A stretch of DNA of 64,000 nucleotides from Crossiella sp. CA-258035 (GTDB taxonomy: Bacteria > Actinomycetota > Actinomycetes > Mycobacteriales > Pseudonocardiaceae): positions 1,149,001 through 1,213,000 of the forward strand of contig NZ_CP116413.1 of assembly GCF_030064675.1 (NCBI RefSeq), given 5' to 3'. Both the position numbers and the translations under genes were made by a program. Of the stretch, positions 49,497 to 59,019 are shown piece after piece. Every line of letters begins with the position of its first letter. Position 1 is the first letter of the stretch. The notes below the pieces were generated by a model. The model made no database searches, had not been told where the DNA came from, and saw only the letters and a list, made by a program, of their open reading frames with translations.

Positions 49497-50429
49497 ATGA
49501 ACGCATCAGTGAGGGCGGGAGTGGATCTCGGCCTGGAGGTGGATCGGCTCGGCAAGCGCTATGGCGAGCGGCGGGCGCTGGACGGGATGAGCTTCCTGGT
49601 GCGGCCGGGCGAGCTGTTCGGCTTCGTCGGCGGCAACGGCGCGGGCAAGACCACGACCATGCGGATCGTGCTCGGCGTGCTCACCGCCGACGAGGGCGAG
49701 GTGCGCTGGGACGGCGCGCCGCTGGGCTTCGCCGGGCGCCGCCGGATCGGCTACATGCCGGAGGAGCGCGGGCTCTACCCGAAGATGAAGGTCGGCGAGC
49801 AGCTGACCTACCTGGCCCGCCTGCACGGTTTCACCCCGAGGGCGGCCCGGCGGGAGACCGAGGAGTGGCTGGCCCGCCTGGGTGTGGCCGAGCGGCGTGA
49901 TGACGAGGTGCAGAAGCTCAGCCTGGGCAACCAGCAGCGGGTGCAGCTGGCCGCCGCGCTGGTGTACCGGCCGATGCTGCTGGTGCTGGACGAGCCGTTC
50001 TCCGGCCTGGATCCGGTGGCGGTGGACGTGCTCAGCGAGGTGCTGCGCGAGCAGTGCGCGCGGGGTGTGCCGGTGTTGTTCTCCAGCCACCAGCTCGACC
50101 TGGTGGAGCGGCTGTGCGACCGGGTCGGCATCGTCCGGCAGGGCCGGATGGTGGCCTGTGGCACCGTTTCCGACCTCCAGCGCGCGGGTTCGGCGCGGCT
50201 GGTGGTGGACGCGCCCTCGGCCGCGCCCGGCTGGGCCGACGGCATTCCCGGCGTCCACACGGTGTCCACAGAGGACGGACAGACGGTGCTGGAGCTGGCC
50301 GAGGGCGCGGACGACCAGCTGGTGCTGGCCGCGGCGCTGCGCACCGGGCCGGTGCGCGGGTTCGGGCACAGGCAGCCCACTTTGACCGAGACCTACCGGC
50401 ACATCGTCACCGAGGAGGCGGGCGCGTGA
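49497..50429 (+). CDS. ABC exporter ATP-binding protein (NatA-like)
   Basis: 310 residues. Walker A GFVGGNGAGKTTTMRI, signature KLSLGNQQRVQLAAAL, Walker B LLVLDEPFSGLDP, and H-loop FSSHQLDLVE. The C-terminal extension (EEDG-type, ending TLTETYRHIV) is typical of the NatA/YhaQ subfamily. Powers efflux with the adjacent permease. ATG at 49497 just beyond the divergent promoter. Confidence 0.95.
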   Translation: MNASVRAGVDLGLEVDRLGKRYGERRALDGMSFLVRPGELFGFVGGNGAGKTTTMRIVLGVLTADEGEVRWDGAPLGFAGRRRIGYMPEERGLYPKMKVGEQLTYLARLHGFTPRAARRETEEWLARLGVAERRDDEVQKLSLGNQQRVQLAAALVYRPMLLVLDEPFSGLDPVAVDVLSEVLREQCARGVPVLFSSHQLDLVERLCDRVGIVRQGRMVACGTVSDLQRAGSARLVVDAPSAAPGWADGIPGVHTVSTEDGQTVLELAEGADDQLVLAAALRTGPVRGFGHRQPTLTETYRHIVTEEAGA

Positions 50430-51574
50430 ACACCCAGCTCGGACCACTCCGCGGCGCCTGGCTGGTGGCCGGCCGCGAGATCAGCACCCGGATGCGCGGC
50501 AAGTCCTTCGTGCTCGGCACCCTGCTGATGCTGGCCATCGTCGGCGGCCTGGTCGGCTTCTCCGCGCTCGGCGGCGCCAACGAGCGCACCGCGGCGGTCA
50601 CCGCGCAGAGCGCCCAGACCGGGGAGGCGCTGCGGGCGCAACTCCAGGCCACCGGCGGGAAACTGGCCCTGCGCCCGGTGGCGGACGCGGCCGAGGGCGA
50701 GCGCCTGGTCCGCGACGGTGACGTGGATGTGTTCCTGGCCAACGGTTCCGGGGTGTCCGCGGTGGTGGACCGGGACACCGACGGCGAGCTGCGCGGCGCG
50801 CTGGACGTGCTCGCGGTCAAGGCCGTGCTGGCCGAGGCCGGACGCGCGCCGGAACCGGCCCAGGTGCGCGCGCTGACCCCGGCCGACCCGGATCGCGGGT
50901 CCCGGCTGATGCTGGCCTTCGCCACCGCGATGCTGCTGTACTTCGCGCTGGTCGGCTACGGGGTGACGGTGGCCCAGGGCGTGGTGGAGGAGAAGAGCAG
51001 CCGGGTGGTCGAGCTGCTGCTGGCCGCGGTCCGGCCCTGGCAGCTGCTGGCGGGCAAGGTGATCGGCATCGGCCTGGTCGGGCTGACCCAGCTCGCGCTG
51101 GTCGCCGGGGCCGGACTGGCCGCCGCTTCCGCCTCGGGGGTGGTGACGCTGCCCGGGGGCACGGTGGGCACGGTCGCCGGGATGATCGGCTGGTACCTGC
51201 TCGGGTTCACCCTCTACGCCACGCTGTTCGCCGCGACCGGCGCGCTGGTCTCTCGGCAGGAGGACATGCAGTCGGTGATCACCCCGGTGATGATGCTGCT
51301 CATCCTGCCGTTCGCGGCCGGGCTGCCGCTGCTGCTGCGCAACCCGGCCGACCGGCTGGTCGAGTGGGCCTCGATGCTGCCGCCGTTCGCGCCGATGCTG
51401 ATGCCGATCAGGGCTGCCCTCGGCGCGGCCCCGCTGTGGCAGCAGCTGCTCGCGGCCGGGCTGATGCTGCCCGCGATCGGCCTGCTGCTCTGGCTCGGCG
51501 GCCGGGTCTACGCGAACACCGTGCTGCGGGTGGGGGCCCGCACCAGGCTCGCGGAAGCGTTGAGCCGCAACTGA
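50426..51574 (+). CDS. ABC exporter permease (NatB/YhaP-like)
   Basis: 382 residues. One N-terminal membrane helix (GKSFVLGTLLMLAIVGGLVGF), a large extracytoplasmic domain (ERTAAVTAQSAQ to DRGSRL), then five helices starting LMLAFATAMLLYFALVGYGVTVAQGVVEEKSSRVVELLLAAVRP, the conserved ABC-2 VEEKSSRVVE segment. Likely Na+, peptide or antibiotic efflux. GTG start overlaps the ATPase stop (GTGA). Confidence 0.93.
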   Translation: MNTQLGPLRGAWLVAGREISTRMRGKSFVLGTLLMLAIVGGLVGFSALGGANERTAAVTAQSAQTGEALRAQLQATGGKLALRPVADAAEGERLVRDGDVDVFLANGSGVSAVVDRDTDGELRGALDVLAVKAVLAEAGRAPEPAQVRALTPADPDRGSRLMLAFATAMLLYFALVGYGVTVAQGVVEEKSSRVVELLLAAVRPWQLLAGKVIGIGLVGLTQLALVAGAGLAAASASGVVTLPGGTVGTVAGMIGWYLLGFTLYATLFAATGALVSRQEDMQSVITPVMMLLILPFAAGLPLLLRNPADRLVEWASMLPPFAPMLMPIRAALGAAPLWQQLLAAGLMLPAIGLLLWLGGRVYANTVLRVGARTRLAEALSRN

Positions 51575-51580
51575 AAACCC

Positions 51581-51611
51581 GGCGCCCCCGGCCACCTCGG
51601 CCGGGGGCGCC
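51581..51611. terminator. Bidirectional terminator
   Basis: Perfect 13-bp stem GGCGCCCCCGGCC / GGCCGGGGGCGCC, five-base loop, between the ABC permease and the convergent HD-domain gene; AAAA on the left side serves as T-tract for the minus strand. Confidence 0.9.
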
Positions 51612-51615
51612 GCGG

Positions 51616-52188
51616 TCAGCGCCCGCGCCAGGCCATGGTGGACACGCTCAGCGCGGCCTCGGCCACCCGGCGGGCCGCCTCGGTGTGCAGCGCCTTGCGC
51701 GAGGAGTCGATCCAGCCCTGCACGCCCCGGTACCCGCTCTCCCGGTACTCCACGGCTTGCAGCAGGCATTCCAGCTTGTCCGCGTCCTTGGCGCAGCGCG
51801 CCTCCGCGGTGCCAGCCGACTCGTACTCGTGCACCACCTCCTGCACCGTCTTGCGCGCGGTGTCCGGCAGCGCGGCGGTCTGGTCCGCGGTGATCCGCTC
51901 GTTGGAGGCGGCCTGCAGGTAGTCCCGGGCGGTGTGCGTGAGGTCGCCGATCCTGGTCTCCTGGGAGTCGTGCCAGAGCGCGAGCAACGCGGCACGGGCG
52001 GGGTCGGCGCCCTCCATGGCGGCGAGCATGGTGGCGAGCTGGGCGACCCGCAGGCTGTGCTCGGCGACCGACTCGGGGTCGCGGACGCCGACGTGCCACC
52101 AACCAGCCCGGCGGGTGCGCTTGAGCACCCCCAGCTCGAAGGCGAACTCGGCGACCGCGGCCGCTTCGCGGTCGTGCTTGTCGTTCAC
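51616..52188 (-). CDS. HD-domain phosphohydrolase (YfbR-like)
   Basis: 190 residues. HD signature: ESVAEHSLRVAQLATMLAAM (first His), LWHDSQETRIGDL (HD pair) and the distal Asp in CAKDADKLECLLQAVEY. YfbR-type members are 5'-deoxynucleotidases. The entry RRAGWWHVGVRDPESVAEHS is the family's conserved GWxxxGVxxPESVAEHS. GTG start with GAGAGGTC upstream. Confidence 0.9.
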   Translation of the reverse strand: MNDKHDREAAAVAEFAFELGVLKRTRRAGWWHVGVRDPESVAEHSLRVAQLATMLAAMEGADPARAALLALWHDSQETRIGDLTHTARDYLQAASNERITADQTAALPDTARKTVQEVVHEYESAGTAEARCAKDADKLECLLQAVEYRESGYRGVQGWIDSSRKALHTEAARRVAEAALSVSTMAWRGR

Positions 52189-52239
52189 TGGCTGACCTCT
52201 CTCCTAGGTAGTCACGTACCCGGAGCCATCCCGGCCCGC

Positions 52240-53367
52240 TCAGCGCGCGGCCAGGCGGATGGCGTAGTCAAGTCCGGTCAGTTCGCGATGGGCCTGCTTG
52301 GCCAGCTCCCGGTCCGCGCTCATGCCGTCCACCCGCTCCCTGGCCAGGCGGCGCAGGCCGGGGTTGGCGTCCAGCAGCGCGGGACGGGCCAGCACCAGCG
52401 ACCACAGGCTGTGGATGTTCAGCTCGGCGTGGTCGCCGCCGGGCAGCAGCCGGACCAGCAGGTGCCGCAACAGGTCCTCGCCGGTCCAGGACCGCACGCC
52501 CAGCTCGGTCATGAAACCGTCGTCGGTCTGCACGTCGGCGACCTCGCCCACCCAGTAGGCCCAGTAGTTCAGGTTGGCGATCTCCTGCGCCTCGTTGGTC
52601 AGCGCGGTGCGCACGAAGGCGCGCAACGGATCGCGGTCACCGGAACGGCTCAGCGCGATCGCCGAGGAGCGCACCTCCACCCAGGACGGCACGTGGTCGG
52701 TGCGGCCCGCGCTGCGCAGCGCCCGGCGCTGTTCGGTGGCCAGCCACTCCGCGGTGGGGCCCCGGCCGTCGAAGCCGAGCAGGTACACCGCCTGCCTGCG
52801 CAGCAGCGCCTGGTCCTCGGCGGCCTCGGCGTCCGCGGTGACCAGCAGGTGGTCGAAGAACCGGTCCGTCTCGGCGGCGCCGAGGGCGGGCCGGTCCGGC
52901 ACCGGGCCGCGGCGCTGGTGGCTCTGCCGGTCCAGGTCACGCAGGCTCGGCGGCACCAGGCCGGTGAACGGCCAGGTGATCATGTTGGTCAGGTTGCGCC
53001 GGTGCACGCACTGCGCCAGCGGGTGGTCGCCGACCCCGGCCGGGCGGTCGCCGGTCTCCACCGCGTGCCCGATCAGCAGGTCCGCCTCCAGCGCGTCCTC
53101 CAACGCGGCGAACACCTTCGGCGGCACGCCCAGCCGGATCAGCTTGACGCGCAGTCGGATCAGGTCGGCGGTGCGGATCGCGGTCAGCGGCCTGCGTCCG
53201 CTTTCCCATCCCTGCACCGTGGTCAGGTCAACGCCAAGGTGTTCGGCCAGCACCGACTGGCTCAACGGGACGGACTCCCTGGCCAGCTTGAGCACATAGC
53301 CGGAGACGATTCCGACACAGCGCGGAGAACGTTGACCCGTTCGCAGTCTTCCGGACCGATCGGCCAC
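52240..53367 (-). CDS. XRE-type regulator with long C-terminal domain
   Basis: 375 residues. The HTH is YVLKLARESVPLSQSVLAEHLGVDLTTVQGWESGRRPLTAI. The rest is a long alpha-helical domain (VFAALEDALEADLLIGHAVETG, TDRFFDHLLVTADAEAAEDQALLRRQAVYLLGFDG, NLNYWAYWVGEVADVQTDDGFM) seen in actinomycete XRE proteins of unknown ligand. The N terminus reads SGVADRSG; GTG at 53367 has GGGAGGG upstream; a GTG at 53391 is possible. Divergent from a small CxxC protein gene. Confidence 0.85.
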   Translation of the reverse strand: MADRSGRLRTGQRSPRCVGIVSGYVLKLARESVPLSQSVLAEHLGVDLTTVQGWESGRRPLTAIRTADLIRLRVKLIRLGVPPKVFAALEDALEADLLIGHAVETGDRPAGVGDHPLAQCVHRRNLTNMITWPFTGLVPPSLRDLDRQSHQRRGPVPDRPALGAAETDRFFDHLLVTADAEAAEDQALLRRQAVYLLGFDGRGPTAEWLATEQRRALRSAGRTDHVPSWVEVRSSAIALSRSGDRDPLRAFVRTALTNEAQEIANLNYWAYWVGEVADVQTDDGFMTELGVRSWTGEDLLRHLLVRLLPGGDHAELNIHSLWSLVLARPALLDANPGLRRLARERVDGMSADRELAKQAHRELTGLDYAIRLAAR

Positions 53368-53595
53368 GCCGCTCGCCCTCCCGCCGAGCACCGGCCGGAG
53401 TGAGCCAACCCGTACTTCCGGTCAGTCCTCTTGTCGCGTCAGGTTCCCTAACGTTGTACAGACAGTGGTTGATCCACTGCCATGGGTAAGCAGGTTACCG
53501 GGGACAACCGCTGGGTCGGACCCCTCCGATCAGCCGGTTGTGTCGGAGGGGAGAGGTCGTGTGCCACTACTACGCGCCGCGGGACGGTGGTGCGG

Positions 53596-53820
53596 ATGGC
53601 GGCCAATGACGATCTGGCCTGGTGGCGTAGCTGGCGGGACAAGCAGGTGCACGGTTTCCGGGTGGCCACCCTGCGCCCGGAGACACCGCCGGATGATCTC
53701 ACCGCCTTGTGCGGACATGTGGCCCCACTAGCCGTGATCGAACCGACCAGCTCCGGGATGCCCTGTGTCCTGTGCGTGGCGCGGATCCCGATGCCGCACC
53801 AGCACGAGATCGACCGGTGA
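53596..53820 (+). CDS. Small Cys/His-containing hypothetical protein
   Basis: 74 residues. DDLAWWRSWRDKQVHGFRVATLRPE, then TALCGHVAPLAVIEPTSSGMPCVLCVARIPMPHQHEID: C-x-H and CxxC could bind one zinc. Similar small proteins are frequent in Pseudonocardiaceae, next to XRE regulators, without known function. ATG at 53596; two GTGs lie a few codons upstream. Ends 11 bases before a strong terminator. Confidence 0.65.
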   Translation: MAANDDLAWWRSWRDKQVHGFRVATLRPETPPDDLTALCGHVAPLAVIEPTSSGMPCVLCVARIPMPHQHEIDR

Positions 53821-53831
53821 CATCCCTCCCA

Positions 53832-53881
53832 GGCTCGTGTCCCCCGTTCCTCTCCCTGGTCGCGGGCGGGGGACACGAGCC
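53832..53881 (+). terminator. Long-stem terminator
   Basis: Perfect 15-bp stem GGCTCGTGTCCCCCG / CGGGGGACACGAGCC with a 20-base loop, no T-tract. Confidence 0.8.
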
Positions 53882-54041
53882 CGTTCGGACTAGCTCCCGC
53901 CGGTGAATTCTGTCCACAGTGGACGGACTAAGTCGACGGTTCACCCGAACGCCAGGTTTAGACCACCTTTGCAGGTGCCTGCGGCGCATCGCCTGCCGCT
54001 AGCTTCGGGCTCCGGTATCGCCTGGTGGTAGGAGGGGCACC

Positions 54042-57000
54042 TTGTCGAGACATCGGAGAGTCGTCGCCAGTCTGGCGGCATTGGGCCTGGTGGCAAGCGG
54101 TGTGGCCGGGGGAGTGGGCACCGCGTCGCCGCAGCCGAGACCCGGTCAGGACGTGCCGGTCCGGTCTGCGGAACTGACCCTGGTCACCGGGGACACCGTG
54201 GCCCTCGACCACTACGCGGACGGCCGTCAGGCCGCGCGGGTCCGCGGCTCCGAGCAGTACCGCACGTACACCGTGGACGAACAGGCCCACGTCATCCCGT
54301 TCGCCGCCGAGCCCTACCTGGCGGCCGGGCTGCTGGACGAGCGGCTGTTCAACGTCACCAGGCTGGTGGAGCAGGGTTTCGACCGGCAGGACTCGCTGCC
54401 GCTGATCCTCACTTACCGCCAGCAGCAGCTGTCGATCACCGCGACCCCGCCGGCCGGTAGCCGCCGCCAGGCCGTGCTGGCCAGCGCCAGTGCGCAGGCG
54501 GTGCGCGCGGACCGGGGCAAGCTCGGCGAGTTCTGGGCCGCGCTGACCAACCCCGGGGCCAAGGCGCTGAACCACGGGGTGGCCAAGGTCTGGCTGGACG
54601 GCCAGGTCAAGTCCACTTTGGACACCAGCGTGCCGCAGATCGGCGCGCCCGCGGCCTGGCAGGCCGGGTTCGACGGGAGTGGCGGCACGGTCGCGGTGCT
54701 GGACACCGGGATCGACGACACGCACCCGGACCTGGCCGGGAAAGTGGTGGAGCACAAGAACTTCAGCACCGCGCCGGACGCCACCGACAAGCACGGCCAC
54801 GGCACCCACGTCGCCTCCACCGTGGCCGGTTCCGGCGCGGCGGCCGGTGGCACCAAGAAGGGCGTCGCGCCGGGCGCGAAGTTGTTGAACGGCAAGGTGT
54901 TGAGCGACAGCGGGTCCGGCTCCGAGTCCGGCATCATCGCCGGGATGGAGTGGGCCGCGAGCAAGGCCAAGGTGGTCAGCATGAGCCTCGGTGGCGGGCC
55001 CACCGACGGCACCGACCCGATGAGCGTTGCGGTCAACCGGATCTCCGCGGACACCGGCGCGCTGTTCGTGATCGCGGCTGGCAACTCCGGGCGCGGTGGT
55101 ACGGAGACGGTGTCCTCGCCCGGCGCGGCCGACTCGGCGCTGACCGTCGCCGCGGTGGACAAGCAGGACCGGCTGGCCGACTTCTCCAGCAAGGGACCGC
55201 GGTACGGCGACAACGCGCTCAAGCCGGACATCGCCGCGCCCGGCGTGGCGATCAGCGCGGCCAGGGCGAACTCCGCGGGCGGCGACCGGTACCTGTCGGC
55301 CGACGGCACCTCGATGGCCACCCCGCACGTGGCCGGTGCGGCCGCGATCCTGGCCCAGCGCAACCCGAAGTGGACCGCGGCGCAGCTCAAGGCCGCGCTG
55401 ATGCAGACCGCCAAGCCGCTGCCGAACATCAGCGCCTACGACCAGGGCGCGGGCCGGGTTGAGGCCGGGGTGGCCGCGACCGCGCAGCAGCAGCTGCGGG
55501 CGGACGCGGGCTCGCTGAGCCTGGGCCGCTTCCTCGGTCCCTACGGCTCGATCGAACCGGTGACCCGCAAGGTGACCTACACCAACGACTCCGCTGCCGA
55601 GGCGCAGCTCGACCTCACCGTCGCGGCCAAGTCCGCCACCGGCGCGAGCGCACCGGCGGAGCTGCTCTCGGTGAGCCCGGCCACCGTGTCGATCCCGGCC
55701 GGTGGCTCGGCCACGGCGACCGTCACGGTCAACCCGAACGCGGGCGAGCTGGGCCTGTACTCCGGCGCGCTCACCGCCAGCCAGCGCGGCGGCACCGCGG
55801 TGCTGCGGACCGTGCTGGGCTTCCACAAGGACCTCCAGCACAAGGTCTCGATCAGCGCGATCGGCCGCGACGGCAAGGCCCCCGGCTACGCCGCGATCTC
55901 GGCCTGGAACCTGGACAACGCGCGCTACCACCGGGTCAGCGTGGACGCCACCGGCTCCGGCGGCCTGCTGCTGCCGCCCGGCCGGTACTTCCTCGGCAGC
56001 TTCCTCTCCACCGCCGACCCCAGCCGCAACGACACCGAGTACACCGTGGTGACCAAGGACGAGCTGGAGGTCAACGGCGCCACCTCGATCACCCTGGACG
56101 CCCGCGGTGGCAAGGAGGTCCAGGCCCGCACACCGGAGCGGACCGAACCGGTCACCCTGTCCCAGACCTGGACCAGGGCCACCGGCAACAACCGTTTCAC
56201 CAGCGGGTTCTTCTACGGCCGCACCGTGGACCGGATCTACGCCGTGCCCGCCGAGCCGGTCCGGCGCGGGGAGTTCGAGCTGGCCAACCGGATGTGGCTG
56301 GAGGCGCCCAAGCTCTCCGCCAAGGTGCTCGCGCCGGAGACCGTGCTCCGCCCCGACTACCTGGGCACCGGCCAAGAGCTCGGCAACCGGATCGACGGCA
56401 CGCACCGCCTGCCGGTGGTCTACGTGGGCACCGGCACCCCGGCCGAGTTCGCCGGGCGGGACGTGCGCGGCAAGATCGCGCTGATCCAGCAGTCCAAGGA
56501 CATCACGCCGAACGACCAGGTGCGCAACGCGGCCAACGCCAAGGCGGGAGTGGCCGCGGTGTTCGGGTCGGGACCGGGCCGCTTCGCCGACTACACCACC
56601 CGCAACCCGGCCATCCCCGGTCTCGAACTGTCCAATGTGGAGGGCAAGCGGCTGCTGGAGCTGCTGGCCAGGGGACCGGTCACGGTGGAGCTCAAGGGCA
56701 CCGCGCACAGCCCGGTGCAGTACCACCTGGTGCAGCCCTTCGCGCAGAGCATCCCCTCGGACCTGTCCTTCGCGGTGAGCCCGGCGACGGTGGCCACCGA
56801 GCGGACCAGGCTGCACGCGGTGCGGCCGGACCAGGTTGGCTCGCAGGGCATGTTCAGCTTCCGGCCGTACGACTTCATCGCGATCTCGATGAGCTTCGAG
56901 CGGCGCATTCCCAGTGACCACCTGCGCTACTTCTCCGCCAACGGCACCCGGTACCAGCCGCTGTTCTACGGCTCGGGTGGCGCGGACGGCATGGCGGGCA

Positions 57001-57728
57001 ACGGCAACGCGCCGCCGCCGGTGGCGGGCAGCAGCCGGACCGTGTCCTGGTACCAGGGGCCGTTCCAGCCCGGCGTGTCCAGGGCGCTGGTCCCGGTGAG
57101 CCGCACCGACGACAAGCTGCGGCTCAACTTCGCCGAGTTCCTGGACAGCGATCCCGACCACTACCTGCGCGACCTCGGCGCGAGCACGGTGGCCAGGGTG
57201 TACCGGGACGGCGAGCAGGTGGCCGAACAGCCGCACGCGCTCGGCGAGGTGGCCGTCGGCGTGGCGGAGAAGGCGAACTACCGGGTGGAGCTGGACGTCA
57301 ACCAGGGCCGTCCCGGCTGGTCGGTCGGCACCGAGTCGTTCTCCTCGTGGAGCTTCAGCTCCGCACGGGGCGAGGCGGGCAAGACGGTGCCGCTGCCGGT
57401 GCTCCAGGCCCGGTGGAACCTGGACCTCGACCTGGACAACGCGGCCCCGGCGGACCGGCTGTTCGCGCTGAACCTGACCGCGGCCACCCAGCCGGGCGCG
57501 CCCCCGGTCAAGGTCGCCGGGGCCAGGGCCGAGGTGTCCTTCAACGACGGCGGCACCTGGGAACCGGTCGAGCTCAGCGCGATCGGCGGCGACGGCGGCT
57601 ACCGCGGGGCGGTCCAGCACCCGCGCAAGGCCGACAGCAGCGGGTTCGTCTCGCTGCGGGTGCACGCCACCGATGTGGACGGCAACGCGGTGGAGCAGAC
57701 CCTGATCAGGGCCTACGCACTGAAGTAA
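54042..57728 (+). CDS. Large secreted subtilisin-family (S8) protease
   Basis: 1228 residues. Signal (RRVVASLAALGLVASGVAGG), prodomain to about 200, then the S8 catalytic domain: Asp in VAVLDTGIDDTHPD, His in HGHGTHVASTVAG, oxyanion Asn in FVIAAGNSGRG, and Ser in GTSMATPHVAGAAAI. A C-terminal region of about 700 residues follows, with an Fn3/IG-like beta domain after the catalytic part and a PA-like insert (GTPAEFAGRDVRGKIALIQQS). The start is a TTG at 54042, chosen because TAGGAGGGG lies seven bases upstream and the signal follows directly. Such proteases process extracellular proteins or propeptides. Alone in its operon, with a terminator behind it. Confidence 0.95.
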   Translation: MSRHRRVVASLAALGLVASGVAGGVGTASPQPRPGQDVPVRSAELTLVTGDTVALDHYADGRQAARVRGSEQYRTYTVDEQAHVIPFAAEPYLAAGLLDERLFNVTRLVEQGFDRQDSLPLILTYRQQQLSITATPPAGSRRQAVLASASAQAVRADRGKLGEFWAALTNPGAKALNHGVAKVWLDGQVKSTLDTSVPQIGAPAAWQAGFDGSGGTVAVLDTGIDDTHPDLAGKVVEHKNFSTAPDATDKHGHGTHVASTVAGSGAAAGGTKKGVAPGAKLLNGKVLSDSGSGSESGIIAGMEWAASKAKVVSMSLGGGPTDGTDPMSVAVNRISADTGALFVIAAGNSGRGGTETVSSPGAADSALTVAAVDKQDRLADFSSKGPRYGDNALKPDIAAPGVAISAARANSAGGDRYLSADGTSMATPHVAGAAAILAQRNPKWTAAQLKAALMQTAKPLPNISAYDQGAGRVEAGVAATAQQQLRADAGSLSLGRFLGPYGSIEPVTRKVTYTNDSAAEAQLDLTVAAKSATGASAPAELLSVSPATVSIPAGGSATATVTVNPNAGELGLYSGALTASQRGGTAVLRTVLGFHKDLQHKVSISAIGRDGKAPGYAAISAWNLDNARYHRVSVDATGSGGLLLPPGRYFLGSFLSTADPSRNDTEYTVVTKDELEVNGATSITLDARGGKEVQARTPERTEPVTLSQTWTRATGNNRFTSGFFYGRTVDRIYAVPAEPVRRGEFELANRMWLEAPKLSAKVLAPETVLRPDYLGTGQELGNRIDGTHRLPVVYVGTGTPAEFAGRDVRGKIALIQQSKDITPNDQVRNAANAKAGVAAVFGSGPGRFADYTTRNPAIPGLELSNVEGKRLLELLARGPVTVELKGTAHSPVQYHLVQPFAQSIPSDLSFAVSPATVATERTRLHAVRPDQVGSQGMFSFRPYDFIAISMSFERRIPSDHLRYFSANGTRYQPLFYGSGGADGMAGNGNAPPPVAGSSRTVSWYQGPFQPGVSRALVPVSRTDDKLRLNFAEFLDSDPDHYLRDLGASTVARVYRDGEQVAEQPHALGEVAVGVAEKANYRVELDVNQGRPGWSVGTESFSSWSFSSARGEAGKTVPLPVLQARWNLDLDLDNAAPADRLFALNLTAATQPGAPPVKVAGARAEVSFNDGGTWEPVELSAIGGDGGYRGAVQHPRKADSSGFVSLRVHATDVDGNAVEQTLIRAYALK

Positions 57729-57755
57729 CCCTGCGCTCGAGTAACACTGCGGGTG

Positions 57756-57793
57756 AGAAGGGGGCGGACCCAGACGGGTTCGCCCCCTTCTCG
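57756..57793. terminator. Bidirectional terminator
   Basis: Perfect 12-bp stem GAGAAGGGGGCG / CGCCCCCTTCTC with a 14-base loop between the protease and the convergent anti-sigma gene. Confidence 0.85.
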
Positions 57794-57802
57794 TTGACCC
57801 AC

Positions 57803-58474
57803 TCAGGCAGGCACGCTGACCAGCACCTTCTTGTCCAGCGTGCGCACCTCGAACTTGGCGATGTCGCCCGGCTTCATCGCCGCGCCGCCGCGCATCATCA
57901 GCGGCTGCGGCCAGCCGGGCACGCCGTAGCCCCAGGAGGGCACCAGCCAGCTGTTCACGGTGGCCTCCTGCCCGTTCTTGCCCACCGCGATCAGCTCGCA
58001 CTTCTCCGGGCCGCGCACGCCCTTGAGCGAGAGCACCACGTCCGAGCCCCAGCCCTTCTCCTGCACGGTCAGCTCGATGTTGGCGCCGGTCGGTCCGGAA
58101 CCGGTCAGCTTGGGCACCCCGTCCGGGAAGGCGACCACGTTCGGGTCGGTCGCGGTCAGCGCCGCGGTCACGATCGGACCGGCGATGATCGCGATGGTCG
58201 CGACGGCCGCGGCCACCCAGGTGACGATCCGGCGCCTGCGGCGGCGCGCGGCCACCTCGTCCAGCAGCCTGGGCATCTCCACCGCGACCGGCGCGGGGGC
58301 CGAGGGCGGTTCGCGCAGCTCGTCGAGCAGGTCGGGCAGCGCGGACAGCGACTTCAGCTCCGCCTGGCAGAGCTCGCAGCCGAGCAGGTGGGCCTCGAAC
58401 GCCTCGGCCTCGTGCGCGTCCAGCACGCCGAGGACGTAGGCGCCCACGTCCGTGTGGTCGATCGGCGGCGTCAT
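57803..58474 (-). CDS. Zinc-finger anti-sigma factor (RsrA/RskA-like)
   Basis: 223 residues. N-terminal anti-sigma domain with HTDVGAYVLGVLDAHEAEAFEAHLLGCELCQAEL (the HxxxCxxC-like ZAS site), one membrane helix (RRIVTWVAAAVATIAIIAGPIVTAAL) and an extracytoplasmic beta-rich domain (VVLSLKGVRGPEKCELIAVGKNGQ, MKPGDIAKFEVRTL). It should hold the ECF sigma factor at the membrane until a signal releases it. ATG overlaps the sigma stop (ATGA), the standard co-translated arrangement. Confidence 0.93.
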   Translation of the reverse strand: MTPPIDHTDVGAYVLGVLDAHEAEAFEAHLLGCELCQAELKSLSALPDLLDELREPPSAPAPVAVEMPRLLDEVAARRRRRRIVTWVAAAVATIAIIAGPIVTAALTATDPNVVAFPDGVPKLTGSGPTGANIELTVQEKGWGSDVVLSLKGVRGPEKCELIAVGKNGQEATVNSWLVPSWGYGVPGWPQPLMMRGGAAMKPGDIAKFEVRTLDKKVLVSVPA

Positions 58475-59019
58475 GGCGTGACTCCCTGTTCTTCCAAGGT
58501 CCGGCGCAGTGCCCGCAGCGCGTAGAACACCCGCGACTTCACTGTGCCAGGCGGAACGCCCAGCACGGCGGCGGCCTCGGTCACCGAGCGGTCCCGGAGG
58601 TAGGTCTGCTCGACCGCCTCCCGGTGCTCGGCGCTGAGGCTGTCCAGCGCTGTTTTGATCACGATGCGGGAGAGCGCCTCGTCGGTGCGCGCGGGCTCCG
58701 GCAGCACCTCCAGGGGCGCCGGATCCACCTCCTGCGGCCGGATTCCCTTGCTGCGGCGGGCATCGATGACGATCCGGCGGGCCACGGTGAACAACCAGGC
58801 GCGCAACAGGTCCGGATCGCGGTCCAGCTTCTCCGCGTGCCGCCAGGCCCGCAGCAGCGTCTCCTGCACCACGTCCTCGGCCCAGTACTTGTCGTTGCCG
58901 GTGAGGCGCATCGCGTGCCGCATCAGCACCTGGCCGTACTGGCGGTACAGCAGCGCGATGAGCTGGCGCTCCGCTTCGTCCTTGCGCTTCTCCGGCTTGC
59001 CGAAGCGCCGTACGTTCAC
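58471..59019 (-). CDS. ECF sigma factor
   Basis: 182 residues. Region 2: LIALLYRQYGQVLMRHAMRLTGNDKYWAEDVVQETLLRAWRHAE with the aromatic -10 recognition segment and RAWLFTVARRIVIDARRS. Region 4: LDSLSAEHREAVEQTYLRDRSVTEAAAVLGVPPGTVKSRVFYALRALR. Group-IV factor paired with the anti-sigma gene directly downstream. GTG start. The 228-base gap to the divergent lipoprotein gene probably contains an autoregulated promoter. Confidence 0.96.
   Translation of the reverse strand: MNVRRFGKPEKRKDEAERQLIALLYRQYGQVLMRHAMRLTGNDKYWAEDVVQETLLRAWRHAEKLDRDPDLLRAWLFTVARRIVIDARRSKGIRPQEVDPAPLEVLPEPARTDEALSRIVIKTALDSLSAEHREAVEQTYLRDRSVTEAAAVLGVPPGTVKSRVFYALRALRRTLEEQGVTP

Noticed and set aside
53958-58001. 1347-codon frame antisense to the subtilase
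   Set aside because: Same mirror-frame artefact; the plus-strand frame has the complete S8 motifs.
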